64,000 bases of DNA from UBA1424 sp041654095 (GCA_041654095.1 JBAZED010000002.1:38933-102932), one strand, 5' to 3'; numbered from the stretch's first letter, positions 8,003 through 17,261 are shown. The notes: generated from the sequence alone by a model not told the origin. Numbers and translations are program-made.

Positions 8003-10579
8003 TTAGATATCTGCGTCGTTTTCTTCGGGAACCGCTGCTATTTCTTCATCTTCGTCAAGCGGTTGCGGTTCTTCAAAATCGCCGTTTTCCAAGTGAGGGA
8101 CAATAGCGATTGACGACACTTTTTGCCGCCCATCGAGTTTGATGACACGGACTCCTTGCGTGTTCCGACCGGCGACCTTCACTTGATCGAGCGGAATGCG
8201 AATTATCGTTCCGCCGGCGGTTACAATCATCAGATCTTCATCGCCGTTGACGGCGCGAAGGGCGACTAGTTTGCCGTTCTTGTCGGTCGTGTTGATCGTC
8301 AAAACGCCTTTAGCCCCGCGCTTCGTCAGACGATAGCTTTCGGCGGGTGACATTTTGCCGTAACCTTTTTGCGTGATAGCCAGAATAAATTCGCCTTCGA
8401 GGGAGGTGGTGGCGCTGACAACTTCAGCCCCGCCCGTGCTCATGCCTTTGACGCCGGCTGCGGTCCGGCCCATAGCCCGAACATCGGTCTCGTTGAATTT
8501 GACCATTTTACCATTGATGGAAGCGAGGCCGATAAAGGCCTTGCCGTCGGTCCGCTTAACATCGAGCAAAGCGTCGCTTTCTCTTAACGAAATGGCGATT
8601 TTACCGTTTTGGCGAATTGAGGCGAACTCAGAGAGTTTCGTCCGTTTTACGACGCCGTTAACAGTGATAAAGAACAGATAATGTTCTTCGTGATAATCGT
8701 CGAGCGAGATGATCGACATGATGCGCTCATCTTTCTCGAGATTGAGAATGAGATTTTGAATCGGCGTGCCTTTCGAAGCGCGCCCGCTTTCAGGAATGGC
8801 ATATCCGCGCATCCTGTACACCTTGCCGAGGTTTGAAAAGAATAGGACGTCGGTGTGGGTTTTAGTGTGGACGATAATCGAGACGACATCATTGTCGTTG
8901 GTGTTCATTCCTTTGACTCCGCGGCCGCCGCGATTTTGGGTCCGAAAAGTATCGGTCGTCATCCTCTTAACGTAATTATTCGCGGTTAGAGCTATGACGA
9001 TCTCCTCTTCAGGGATTAGCGATTCGTCTTCAATCGTGGCGAGTTCGTTGCTGATTTCCGTCTTGCGCTCATCGCCAAAGCGGGCCTTGATTTCAAGGAG
9101 CTCTTCAATGATGACGTCGATGACTTTTCCGCGAGAGCTTAAAATGTCGCGGTACTTCGCAATGTTGATTTCGAGCTGAACTCTTTCGGCTTCCAACTTC
9201 TGTTTTTCAAGGCCGGTCAGACGGCGGAGCGTCATCGCGAGGATGGCTTGCGTCTGAATCTCGGTAAGATTGAATTTTTCAATCAGCTTTTGTGAAGCTT
9301 CTTCGGGGGTTGCGGCCTTTTTGATTAAATCAACGATCTCATCGATGTTATCGATAGCCGTCAACAAGCCGAGGACGACGTGGTCGCGAGCTTCGTCTTT
9401 TGCCAGCCTGAACTTTGTGCGGTTTTCGATGACGACAACCTGGTGGTTAACGTAGCCCAATAGAATCTCGTTGATAGGTAACACTTTTGGCGCGCCATCG
9501 ACAAGGCAGAGCATGATGATGCCATAGCTCACTTGCAGCTGCGTATTTTTGAACAGCTGATTCAAGATTACTTCGGGAATCATGTCGCGGCGGACTTCGA
9601 TGACGATGCGAATGCCTTCTTTGTTGGATTCGTCGCGCACATCGGTGATGCCCTCGATGATTTTTTCTTTGACGAGGTTGGCGATCGATTCAATCATCCG
9701 AGCTTTATTGACTTGATATGGGATTTCATAGATGATGATTCTCTTTTTGCCGCTCTCGGTTTCATCAATCAGTGCCTTGCTACGCAAAGCGATGCTGCCG
9801 CTGCCGGTTTCGTAGGCGTCTTTAATGCCGCCGCGACCCAGAATTGTACCTCCGGTCGGAAAGTCGGGACCAGGAAGATATTGTTCCATGATTTCTAACG
9901 GGGTTAGGAGAGGGTTGCGAGCGACGGCGATTGTCGCATCGATCGTCTCCGCCAAATTGTGAGGTGGAATGTTGGTGGCCATGCCGACAGCGATGCCGGC
10001 ACTGCCGTTGATCAGCAAGTTCGGAAAGCGGGAAGGAAGAACGCTCGGCTCTTTTTCCGTGCCGTCGTAGTTATCGACAAATGGGACGGTTTCATCGTTG
10101 ATGTCGCGCACCATTTCCATCGACAATTTAGTCATGCGCGCTTCGGTGTAACGCATGGCGGCGGCTTCGTCACCATCGACACTTCCGAAGTTGCCGTGAC
10201 CATCGACTAAGGTGTAGCGCATCGAAAAGGGTTGCGCCAAACGCACAAGCGTTGAGTAAATGGCGGCGTCACCATGGGGGTGATATTTACCCATGACATC
10301 GCCGACGATACGAGCACATTTCTTATAAGGTTTGTCGGGTTGCATCCCCGATTCGTTCATCCCGAAGATGATGCGGCGATGAACTGGTTTTAAACCGTCG
10401 CGAACATCGGGAATGGCGCGGCTGACAATGACCGACATCGAATAATCGAGGAACGAGCTGCGGACCTCTTTGGAAATATCAACATCGCGGAGACCCGGAA
10501 CGATTCCGGCTTCGATTTTGTCGATTTCGGCTTCGCTTTCACCATCGACAGCATCGATAATCTTTTCTTTTTCTTCCAT
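8003..10579 (-). CDS. gyrA: DNA gyrase subunit A
   Basis: Cuts and rejoins DNA in the gyrase A2B2 complex to introduce negative supercoils. The 858-aa protein has the winged-helix/tower domain with catalytic Tyr144 in RYTEAR, and a C-terminal beta-pinwheel with the GyrA box QNRGGRGVKG that identifies gyrase rather than topoisomerase IV. The acidic C-terminal tail (LDEDEE...) is common. The segment equivalent to the quinolone-determining region reads HGDAAIYST (102-110): Ala105 stands where E. coli has Ser83 and Ser109 where it has Asp87. The gene follows gyrB by 18 bases with an AAGGAG ribosome site. Confidence 0.97.
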   Translation of the reverse strand: MEEKEKIIDAVDGESEAEIDKIEAGIVPGLRDVDISKEVRSSFLDYSMSVIVSRAIPDVRDGLKPVHRRIIFGMNESGMQPDKPYKKCARIVGDVMGKYHPHGDAAIYSTLVRLAQPFSMRYTLVDGHGNFGSVDGDEAAAMRYTEARMTKLSMEMVRDINDETVPFVDNYDGTEKEPSVLPSRFPNLLINGSAGIAVGMATNIPPHNLAETIDATIAVARNPLLTPLEIMEQYLPGPDFPTGGTILGRGGIKDAYETGSGSIALRSKALIDETESGKKRIIIYEIPYQVNKARMIESIANLVKEKIIEGITDVRDESNKEGIRIVIEVRRDMIPEVILNQLFKNTQLQVSYGIIMLCLVDGAPKVLPINEILLGYVNHQVVVIENRTKFRLAKDEARDHVVLGLLTAIDNIDEIVDLIKKAATPEEASQKLIEKFNLTEIQTQAILAMTLRRLTGLEKQKLEAERVQLEINIAKYRDILSSRGKVIDVIIEELLEIKARFGDERKTEISNELATIEDESLIPEEEIVIALTANNYVKRMTTDTFRTQNRGGRGVKGMNTNDNDVVSIIVHTKTHTDVLFFSNLGKVYRMRGYAIPESGRASKGTPIQNLILNLEKDERIMSIISLDDYHEEHYLFFITVNGVVKRTKLSEFASIRQNGKIAISLRESDALLDVKRTDGKAFIGLASINGKMVKFNETDVRAMGRTAAGVKGMSTGGAEVVSATTSLEGEFILAITQKGYGKMSPAESYRLTKRGAKGVLTINTTDKNGKLVALRAVNGDEDLMIVTAGGTIIRIPLDQVKVAGRNTQGVRVIKLDGRQKVSSIAIVPHLENGDFEEPQPLDEDEEIAAVPEENDADI

Positions 10580-10597
10580 CTTCAGTGTGCTCCTTGA

Positions 10598-12592
10598 TTA
10601 AATGTCCAAATTCTTGACGAATTTTGCGTTTTTGTGAATGAAGTCTTTGCGCGGTAAAACGACATCGCCCATCAAATCCGTAAAAACCGATTCGGCTTCG
10701 ATCGCATCAGTCAATGCGACGCGCAGCATCTTGCGGGCCTTGGGATCCATTGTCGTCTCCCAGAGTTGTTGGGCATCCATTTCGCCAAGACCTTTATAGC
10801 GCTGGAATGGATATCCGGGTTTTAAGTCGAGCGTCTTCTTGACGTTTTCGAGTTGCTCGTCATTATAGCAATAATATTGTTTGCCGCGGAACTCGACTTT
10901 GTAGAGAGGCGGTTGAGCGATATACACGTAGCCATGCTCAATCAGCGGTCTCATGAAGCGGTAGAAGAACGTTAGCAAGAGGATGCGAATATGGCTGCCG
11001 TCGACATCGGCATCGGTCATGATCACGATTTTGTGATAGCGAATTTTGCTCACGTCAAACTCGGCGCTATAGCCACCGCCAATCGCCGTAATCATGTTGC
11101 CGATTTCAGCGTTTTCAAATACTTTGTGGGGCTGCGCTTTTTCAACATTAAGAATTTTACCACGTAGTGGTAGAATCGCTTGCGTCGTGCGGTCACGGCC
11201 GTTTTTAGCCGAGCCGCCGGCTGAGTTACCTTCCACGATATAGAGCTCGCACTCTTCGGGATTCCGCGATGAGCAATCAGCTAATTTACCCGGCAAGGTC
11301 GTGATGTCCAAAACGGTTTTGCGGCGGACTTGTTCGCGCGCTTTTCGAGAGGCGATACGAGCCATCGCGGCATTGACGATTTTGTCCATCATCATCTTGG
11401 CGAGCCGCGGGTTTTCGAGGAGGAAGCGGTTCAATCCTTCGCCGACGATGCCGGAGACGATTTTGCGGACTTCCGAGTTGCCTAATTTTGTTTTCGTCTG
11501 CCCTTCGTATTGAGGGTTCGGATGTTTGACGGAGACGATGGCTGTCAAGCCTTCTTTGATGTCGTCTGTGGCCAAGTTTTCTTCAACTTCTTTTAAGTAT
11601 CCGTTCGCTTTTGCGTAATCGTTGACGACGCGATTGATAGCTAGTGTGAAGCCGGCTTCGTGCATGCCACCTTCATGCGTGTTAATGTTATTGCAGAATG
11701 TAAAAATTGTCGGGTTATAAGACGTGTTGTATTGCATAGCAATTTCGGCGTGAATGTGCGCTGTTTTGCCATCTGGAAAAACGTAATCATCTTTGCCTTC
11801 GCAGTAAATAACATCTTCAAATAAGGGCTCTTTATTACGATTGATGTGCGAGACGTATTCTTTAATGCCGCCCTCGTAAAAGAACTCTTCGGTAACCGGG
11901 GTTTCGCCGCGATCGTCGCTGACGATCATCCGCACGCTGCGATTGAGATAAGCCATCTGCCGCATTCTATCGCGAATTATTTCATAGCTGAATTCAACTG
12001 ATTCGACAAAAATGATTGGGTCGGGTTTAAATGTGACGATCGTGCCGCGATCTTTAGCTTCGCCAACCACTTGTAAATGGCCGACTGGTTTACCACCTTT
12101 TTCAAAGCGCAAGAAATAATTCTTGCCACCTTTGTGGACGTTGATTTCCATCCATTCCGACAAAGCGTTGACGACCGAGCCGCCGACGCCGTGAAGGCCG
12201 CCAGAAACTTTATAGCCTCCGCTCTCTCCGAATTTGCCGCCGGCGTGCAAAATCGTAAAGACGGTTTCAACACCGGATAATCCGGTTTTTTCGACTATGT
12301 CGACAGGAATGCCACGACCGTTATCGCAAACGGTGATCGTGTTGCCTTTGTTAATCGTCAATTTGACGAGATTACAGTAACCAGCCAGCGACTCGTCGAT
12401 GGCGTTATCGATGATCTCCCACACCAAATGATGTAGGCCTGGTGAAGAGGTTGTACCAATATACATGCCTGGCCTTTTTCTGACTGCGGTCAAACCTTCC
12501 AACACCTGAATATCGCGTGCCCCGTAATCGGCACTGCCTTTGTCTTCTTCGTCTCCAACCGGTAGGGTGGTTTCGATCACTTTGTCTTCCAT
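10598..12592 (-). CDS. gyrB: DNA gyrase subunit B
   Basis: ATPase subunit of gyrase. The 664-aa protein has the GHKL ATPase domain (RPGMYIGTTSSPGLHHLVWE, then EIIDNAIDES with the catalytic Glu, and GRGIPVD), the transducer domain, the Toprim motif VEGNSAGGSAK and metal site MTDADVDGSHIR, and the conserved C-terminal YKGLGEMDAQQLWETT. Its length suits Gram-positive GyrB with no long insertion. Its ATG overlaps the recF stop by one base (TAATG), with AGGAGG inside recF, so translation is coupled. Order S4-recF-gyrB-gyrA is as in Bacillus. Confidence 0.97.
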   Translation of the reverse strand: MEDKVIETTLPVGDEEDKGSADYGARDIQVLEGLTAVRKRPGMYIGTTSSPGLHHLVWEIIDNAIDESLAGYCNLVKLTINKGNTITVCDNGRGIPVDIVEKTGLSGVETVFTILHAGGKFGESGGYKVSGGLHGVGGSVVNALSEWMEINVHKGGKNYFLRFEKGGKPVGHLQVVGEAKDRGTIVTFKPDPIIFVESVEFSYEIIRDRMRQMAYLNRSVRMIVSDDRGETPVTEEFFYEGGIKEYVSHINRNKEPLFEDVIYCEGKDDYVFPDGKTAHIHAEIAMQYNTSYNPTIFTFCNNINTHEGGMHEAGFTLAINRVVNDYAKANGYLKEVEENLATDDIKEGLTAIVSVKHPNPQYEGQTKTKLGNSEVRKIVSGIVGEGLNRFLLENPRLAKMMMDKIVNAAMARIASRKAREQVRRKTVLDITTLPGKLADCSSRNPEECELYIVEGNSAGGSAKNGRDRTTQAILPLRGKILNVEKAQPHKVFENAEIGNMITAIGGGYSAEFDVSKIRYHKIVIMTDADVDGSHIRILLLTFFYRFMRPLIEHGYVYIAQPPLYKVEFRGKQYYCYNDEQLENVKKTLDLKPGYPFQRYKGLGEMDAQQLWETTMDPKARKMLRVALTDAIEAESVFTDLMGDVVLPRKDFIHKNAKFVKNLDI

Positions 12593-13665
12593 TAAGAATT
12601 CCTCCTTGCGATCTTATGGTTTTTAACTTCATATATAGCGGCGTTTTCTACCTCGAGGGAAGTCGAAGTAATAAACACTTGTTCGAACTTTGTTAAGAAA
12701 GATATTAATCTTTCTTTGTTTTCGTCATCCAATTCTGACATCACGTCATCGAGAACGACGATTGGCCTTTTGTCCTTGTCTTCGATTAAGAAGTAGGGAC
12801 TCAGCGTCAAGGCTAAGGCCAGGATGCGGTTTTCGCCTTGCGAGCCGTATTTTGCGACATCTTTGCCGTTGAGGCTCATTTTGAAGTCTTCGCGATGTGG
12901 GCCGATGGATGTCACCTTTTTCTTCAAATCGCCGTCCAGCGCTTTGCTAAACGCGCTTTTTGCGTTGGTTTTGTACGCTCCGTCCGGTCTCACGAATGGT
13001 TGATACCGAATTCGGGCGTTTTCTTTCTCGCCTTTGATGGAAGTGACGATTTTCGACAAGACCTTGTTGATTTGCTCGACGTACATCTCGCGGTAACGAA
13101 TGACTTTTTCAGCGATATCGATGAGCAAATCGGTGACGATTTCGAGCTGTGTCGCGTTAGGCTTATCAGACTTAAGCAGTTCGTTTCTCTCTCGTAAGAC
13201 GCGCTCGTATTTGGTGATGTATTCCAAATATACAGTCGATTGCTTGGAGAGGCTTATGTCGAGGAAGTCTCGACGCGCTTTAGGCGATTCTTTGAAGAGG
13301 GCGACACTCGGGGGTTCAAAGACAACCACATTTATTAATTCGCTGAGCTCAGATAGGCGGTTGATGCTTTTGAGATTGCAACTTATTTTTTTCCCAGAGT
13401 TCGTGATGACGACATTGATTTTCTTTTTAATGTTCCCCTCAAGAACTTCGGCATCGATCGCCGCAAAGCTTTTTTGTTCTTTGATCAGGTCGGCATCCTC
13501 CGCGGTGCGAAACGAACGAGCGAGAGACAAGTAGTGAATTGCTTCGACTATGTTGGTCTTGCCCTCGGCGTTTTCGCCAAGGATGACGCTTAAGCCTTTA
13601 TCAAAAATTAAATCGACGCTGTCGTAACTTCTAAAGTTCCGCAGAACTAGTTTGCGAATGATCAT
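12592..13665 (-). CDS. recF: DNA replication and repair protein RecF
   Basis: SMC-like ATPase that helps load RecA at gapped DNA. The 357-aa product has Walker A GENAEGKTN at about 32-40, the ABC signature as SQGENRILALAL, and Walker B PIVVLDDVMSELD, with helical arms between. The ATPase signature SQGEN replaces the more common SQGQQR. It overlaps the preceding S4 gene by 4 bases (ATGA) and gyrB by 1 base, so the three are one operon. Confidence 0.95.
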   Translation of the reverse strand: MIIRKLVLRNFRSYDSVDLIFDKGLSVILGENAEGKTNIVEAIHYLSLARSFRTAEDADLIKEQKSFAAIDAEVLEGNIKKKINVVITNSGKKISCNLKSINRLSELSELINVVVFEPPSVALFKESPKARRDFLDISLSKQSTVYLEYITKYERVLRERNELLKSDKPNATQLEIVTDLLIDIAEKVIRYREMYVEQINKVLSKIVTSIKGEKENARIRYQPFVRPDGAYKTNAKSAFSKALDGDLKKKVTSIGPHREDFKMSLNGKDVAKYGSQGENRILALALTLSPYFLIEDKDKRPIVVLDDVMSELDDENKERLISFLTKFEQVFITSTSLEVENAAIYEVKNHKIARRNS

Positions 13666-13886
13666 TGTTGAACGATGCGATAGGCATTTCCTTCGATTTC
13701 GACAACATTCAGATTTCGCAATTTCCTTCCTCGCCGATTGTCACTCACGCCATCGATGAGAATATCGTGGGTAGTAAGATAGCTTTTTGCTTCGCCTCCC
13801 GAACCGATCAAGTCCGCGATTTTCAGCATCTGCCCGAGGGTAATAAAAGCGGTCGAAATGCGAATTTCCACCGTTTTTTTAATCAT
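13662..13886 (-). CDS. rlbA: S4-domain RNA-binding protein (YaaA/RlbA-like)
   Basis: A 74-aa protein made almost entirely of one S4 RNA-binding fold: TLGQMLKIADLIGSGGEAKSYL, then ILIDGVSDNRRGRKLR and VVEIEGNAYRIV. In Bacilli this small gene between dnaN and recF is conserved and has been linked to 50S subunit biogenesis. Its role here is inferred from the domain and position. The stop overlaps the recF start by 4 bases. Confidence 0.85.
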   Translation of the reverse strand: MIKKTVEIRISTAFITLGQMLKIADLIGSGGEAKSYLTTHDILIDGVSDNRRGRKLRNLNVVEIEGNAYRIVQQ

Positions 13887-13917
13887 AAAAAAACCCTTCT
13901 TTTTTACTCACAAGAAT

Positions 13918-13923
13918 ATTATA
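13918..13923 (-). promoter_or_regulatory. Likely -10 element for the rlbA-recF-gyrB-gyrA operon
   Basis: A consensus TATAAT on the minus strand, 32 bases before the S4 gene start and just after the dnaN terminator. The -35 position (TTCCCT, 17 bases away) is poor and overlaps the terminator stem, so initiation here may be weak or need an activator. Confidence 0.45.
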
Positions 13924-13934
13924 CACTATATAAA

Positions 13935-13959
13935 AGAAAAAGGGAATATTAATTCCCTT
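13935..13959 (-). terminator. Terminator after dnaN
   Basis: Minus strand AAGGGAA, loop TTAATA, TTCCCTT, then a T-rich run. It lies 36 bases past the dnaN stop and separates dnaA-dnaN from the gyrase operon. Confidence 0.7.
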
Positions 13960-13994
13960 GCTGAACATATGTGGATTTCTTGCCTTTATTCGGC

Positions 13995-15116
13995 TCAGAA
14001 GGTGCGTACAGGGGTGACTAACTGAACGACCGAGTCATCTTTGCTGTTCTTAATTACAAACGGCTTCATTTCGCCTATAAACGCCACCGTCACATCCTCG
14101 GCTTTTACGGCGCGAATGGCTGCGATGACATATTCGCTGTTGAAGCTCATTTCTAGGCGATCGCCGCTGAATTGGAAAGTCGAAATTTTTTCGTTAGCCG
14201 ATCCGACTTGGGCCGACTTGCTGGCGACCTCGAGGGCGTCTTCGGTCATCGATAGCTTAACGACGTTTTCTCGTTCGACCGAAAGAAGCGAGGCTCTTTC
14301 CATCGCGGAAATCAATTCTTGAGAATTAACTTCGAGGAAATAATTGAACGTCTTGGGTATGATATTCTTGGTGTTTGGGTATTCGCCGTTAATCAAGCGG
14401 GAAGACACAAGTGTGTTGTCGAAAGAAAATAAAATTTTCTTATCGCTGACGGCCAGTGTAACTTTATGAGCGCTTTCAAACATCTTTGTGATTTCAACCA
14501 ACGTGCGTGCTGGAACGTTCGACGAAAATGAAACGACATCGTCGACGCTAATTTCTTTGCGAGCCAACCTAGCCGAGTCGGTGGCGGTGGCGATCAATTT
14601 GCCGCTAGAAGCCTCGAGGTTAACGGCCGTAAGAATCGGGCGCTGTTCTTTGTTCGATGCGGCGAAGGCGGTCTGATCGACGAGCTTAGCGAAGTCTTGG
14701 CAAGGGAGTTCAAAAACAACTCCTGTGGGTTCTAGGTCGACTTCTGGATATTCATCAGCTCTAATCGAATTAAGTTTGAAACTTGATTTCCCGTCATCGA
14801 TTTTTACGATGGTTTCATCAACGACCTCGATGGCGAGCTCTTCGCCTTCCATCCTTCTGGCGATTTCGGTAATTATTTTACTGGCAACAAGGGTAGCGCC
14901 ATATTTGGCATTGCGAATTATTTCGCGTTCGCCGATCATGTTTGGAACAAGTGTATTGATGGTTAGCTCGTTGTTCCCACCGATGATCGTCAGTCCTTTT
15001 TCATTGAGAACTAACTTGAGATTCATTAAAAGCGGAACCGGCACTTTCGAGCCGATTGCTTTGGCGGCTATCGTCAAGCCTTTAAGTAGCTGTTCGCGAT
15101 TTATCGTTAGTCTCAT
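13995..15116 (-). CDS. dnaN: DNA polymerase III sliding clamp (beta subunit)
   Basis: Ring-shaped clamp that tethers the polymerase to DNA and recruits partners. At 373 aa it has the three repeated clamp domains. Visible family features are the N-terminal MRLTINREQLLKGLTIAAKAI, the segment RPILTAVNLEASSGKL in the central domain, the LINGEYPNTKNIIP strand, and a C-terminus VVQLVTPVRTF equivalent to the usual LxMPMRL pocket end. The start is preceded by AGGAG-type sequence at 15121-15127. It is downstream of dnaA as in nearly all Bacillota. Confidence 0.96.
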   Translation of the reverse strand: MRLTINREQLLKGLTIAAKAIGSKVPVPLLMNLKLVLNEKGLTIIGGNNELTINTLVPNMIGEREIIRNAKYGATLVASKIITEIARRMEGEELAIEVVDETIVKIDDGKSSFKLNSIRADEYPEVDLEPTGVVFELPCQDFAKLVDQTAFAASNKEQRPILTAVNLEASSGKLIATATDSARLARKEISVDDVVSFSSNVPARTLVEITKMFESAHKVTLAVSDKKILFSFDNTLVSSRLINGEYPNTKNIIPKTFNYFLEVNSQELISAMERASLLSVERENVVKLSMTEDALEVASKSAQVGSANEKISTFQFSGDRLEMSFNSEYVIAAIRAVKAEDVTVAFIGEMKPFVIKNSKDDSVVQLVTPVRTF

Positions 15117-15155
15117 TTCTTTTCTCCTTAAGAATAAAGAATTAATAATTAGCGC

Positions 15156-15173
15156 TGTGGATTGTGTGGATAA
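15156..15173 (-). promoter_or_regulatory. DnaA boxes between dnaA and dnaN (second origin cluster)
   Basis: Two tandem 9-mers: TGTGGATTG (15156-15164) and TGTGGATAA (15165-15173); the second is a perfect consensus box on the reverse strand (TTATCCACA). Their position downstream of dnaA matches the second half of the bipartite origin known in Bacillus. Confidence 0.7.
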
Positions 15174-15252
15174 CCGTTTCGGTTCTCCGTCGCCTTCTTA
15201 GTAATTGTATCATATCGACATTGTCGTATGTACATTTTTTATTTTATAAACA

Positions 15253-16608
15253 TTACTTTTTCAAACGCTTTTTCAAATCGTTAATCGCCGTTTGTAGACC
15301 AACATCATTTTTCAACGCTTTATCCACTTTTTCGACGGCGTTCATAACAGTCGTGTGGTCCTTGCCTCCGAACGCCGCTCCGATTTTGGTCAGAGGAACG
15401 TCGAGCATCGAGCGAATTAGGTACATCGCGATATGGCGGGCCATAGCTATTTGGCTGGTTCTGATCTTACCGACCAATTGCGACGGGGTCAGGTTGTAAT
15501 AATCGGCGACGACGTTGATGATCTTGGTCTCGCTCAATTTAGTTTTAGTTTCTTTAACATCGATTAGCGACTGGACGGATTCAATGGCCACACCCATGTC
15601 GATGTGCGCGGTTGGTTTAATGTTAATTGTATAGAACAACAAACGGTTAAATGCACCCTCTAATTCGCGCACGTTTTTCGAAAACTTCTCCGCAAAAAAA
15701 GCTAGCACATCATCGTCGAAATTGGCAATATCGAGGTTATTTGCAGAGATTTTAAGTTTTAGTATTTCGATGCAAGTCGCAACGTCGGGAGTGGCGATAT
15801 TAACAGTTAATCCGGCGTTAAATCTCGACACCAAACGCGCTTCTACGCCTTGCAACTCACCGGGGTGCTTATCGCTTGTCAAGACGATTTGTTTTCCGGC
15901 GTTGACCATCGACGAAAAGATGTAAAAAAACATTTCTTCAGTCTTCGATTTATTAGCTAAAAATTGAATGTCATCGATTAACAAAACATCGATTCCCTTA
16001 AAATAATCTTTAAGGTTTTCGCCCTCTTTATCCCCGGTTACGTACTTGATAAACTCCTCGAAAAAATCCTCGGTCGATAAATATAGAACTTTGCTTACGG
16101 GCGCGTTTTCCCTTATATAATTGCCGATGGCGTGGAGGAGGTGCGTTTTTCCCAGTCCAGATTGCGAATAGATGAACAAAGGATTGTATAGTTTGCCGGG
16201 AGTCGACGCGATCATGAGGGCCGCTTGATAAGCTTCTCGATTTGATGAGCCGACAACGAAATTATCGAACGTCAGTTTTGAGTTGATGTACGAGCTGGCA
16301 AAAAAGGTCGGTTTACTCGGCGCTTGTTTGATGACGGTCTGAACTTCGCTTGATTGAACAAATTTGAGTTTGAAGTCTGTCTCGGTGCATTCGCGAACAA
16401 CACCGGTTAACATGTCGAGATATTTAGTTGAGAGAAGATTGGCGGCCAACCCTGAGTTGACGACGACCACCATCATGTCACCATCGATGCTATTAATATA
16501 CGAACCACTGAGGAACGTATCATAGATACGAGCGTCATTGATTCGGCTTTTTGTGCTTTCGAGGATTCGATCCCACAACTTTGTGATTTCTGAGATTGTG
16601 CTGGTCAT
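15253..16608 (-). CDS. dnaA: Chromosomal replication initiator DnaA
   Basis: AAA+ ATPase that binds DnaA boxes and melts the origin. The start at 16608 (MTSTISEITKLWDRIL) is chosen because GGAGGA precedes it by 6 bases; this gives 451 aa, the normal length. Domain I is residues 1-80. The ATPase domain has Walker A as SQSGLGKTHLL, where the first Gly of the usual GGxGLGKT is Ser, Walker B VLLIDDIQFL and a sensor region LTSDKHPGELQ. Domain IV has the box-binding motif FGGKDHTTVMNAV; Lys replaces the usual Arg of GGRDHTTV. A DnaA box lies about 30 bases upstream of the start, suggesting autoregulation. Confidence 0.97.
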   Translation of the reverse strand: MTSTISEITKLWDRILESTKSRINDARIYDTFLSGSYINSIDGDMMVVVVNSGLAANLLSTKYLDMLTGVVRECTETDFKLKFVQSSEVQTVIKQAPSKPTFFASSYINSKLTFDNFVVGSSNREAYQAALMIASTPGKLYNPLFIYSQSGLGKTHLLHAIGNYIRENAPVSKVLYLSTEDFFEEFIKYVTGDKEGENLKDYFKGIDVLLIDDIQFLANKSKTEEMFFYIFSSMVNAGKQIVLTSDKHPGELQGVEARLVSRFNAGLTVNIATPDVATCIEILKLKISANNLDIANFDDDVLAFFAEKFSKNVRELEGAFNRLLFYTINIKPTAHIDMGVAIESVQSLIDVKETKTKLSETKIINVVADYYNLTPSQLVGKIRTSQIAMARHIAMYLIRSMLDVPLTKIGAAFGGKDHTTVMNAVEKVDKALKNDVGLQTAINDLKKRLKK

Positions 16609-17029
16609 AAGCAATCCTCCAAGTACATAAAAATATAACATATCCACAGGCGAAAAACACCCGAAAAAGCACCGAAATTTAGTTTTCCACATTTTGTCGC
16701 AAAAAACGGTCGATTTGGCGCGATAATTTCACTATCCACAAAATGATAATGTGGAAAACTTGTGGAAAGGCAATTGTGGAAATAGAGACGGGGAGCATGT
16801 TGGCATGTATTCACAATCGCCTCTTGTTGTTCACAGGAAATAATTCCGATTTTATCGACACATTTATGATATTTGCACCAGAAAATTTCACCGAATTAAC
16901 ATTCTGCGAGTAAGTGAAAATTCCCCACACCATCACGGAGAAACATTACAATTTTATTCAAGTTTTAGTGGAAAGGACTTCATCAAACGCATCGTTCCCA
17001 TTTTATTCGTTATGCGCCTAAGTATTTAA
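16609..17029. other. Replication origin oriC, main DnaA-box cluster
   Basis: The dnaA-rpmH gap. Boxes close to TTATCCACA on the plus strand are at 16640-16648, 16683-16691 (TTTTCCACA), 16732-16740 (CTATCCACA), 16807-16815 and 16827-16835; on the minus strand at 16750-16758, 16761-16769 and 16775-16783. The last three are spaced 11 and 14 bases apart. To the right the sequence becomes AT-rich (about 16890-17070), a candidate unwinding element. Transcription diverges from this gap on both sides, as expected for leading-strand genes leaving the origin. I do not resolve DnaA-trio repeats by eye. Confidence 0.9.
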
Positions 17030-17058
17030 TTGACTTAATATACATTAAACTATATAAT
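17030..17058 (+). promoter_or_regulatory. Promoter of rpmH-rnpA
   Basis: TTGACT (17030-17035), a 17-base spacer, then TATAAT (17053-17058): nearly consensus sigma-A promoter 35 bases before rpmH. It lies in the AT-rich edge of oriC, so transcription from it could influence origin melting. Confidence 0.85.
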
Positions 17059-17092
17059 CATTTCGCGTAATCACACACGAGGAGATTAGATT

Positions 17093-17227
17093 ATGAAAAG
17101 AACGTATCAACCCAGCAAGAAAAAACATTCTGCCGTCCATGGTTTTCGAGAGAGAATGAAAACCGCTAACGGCCGTAAGGTTTTATCGAAACGCCGCGAA
17201 AAAGGAAGAGCGGTTTTATCCGCTTAA
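17093..17227 (+). CDS. rpmH: 50S ribosomal protein L34
   Basis: A 44-aa basic protein of the large subunit. The sequence is the typical MKRTYQPSKKKHSAVHGF start, then RMKTANGRKVLSKRR and a short GRAVLSA end. GAGGAG lies 8 bases before the ATG. First gene rightward of oriC and directly upstream of rnpA, as in almost all bacteria. Confidence 0.97.
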   Translation: MKRTYQPSKKKHSAVHGFRERMKTANGRKVLSKRREKGRAVLSA

Positions 17228-17261
17228 TCTTTTTGATTTTTACTTTTCAAGGGAGACGAGC

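Noticed and set aside
16609..16692. Longer dnaA beginning at 16692
   Set aside because: The extra 28 codons cover DnaA boxes, lack a ribosome site and do not resemble DnaA; GGAGGA precedes 16608.
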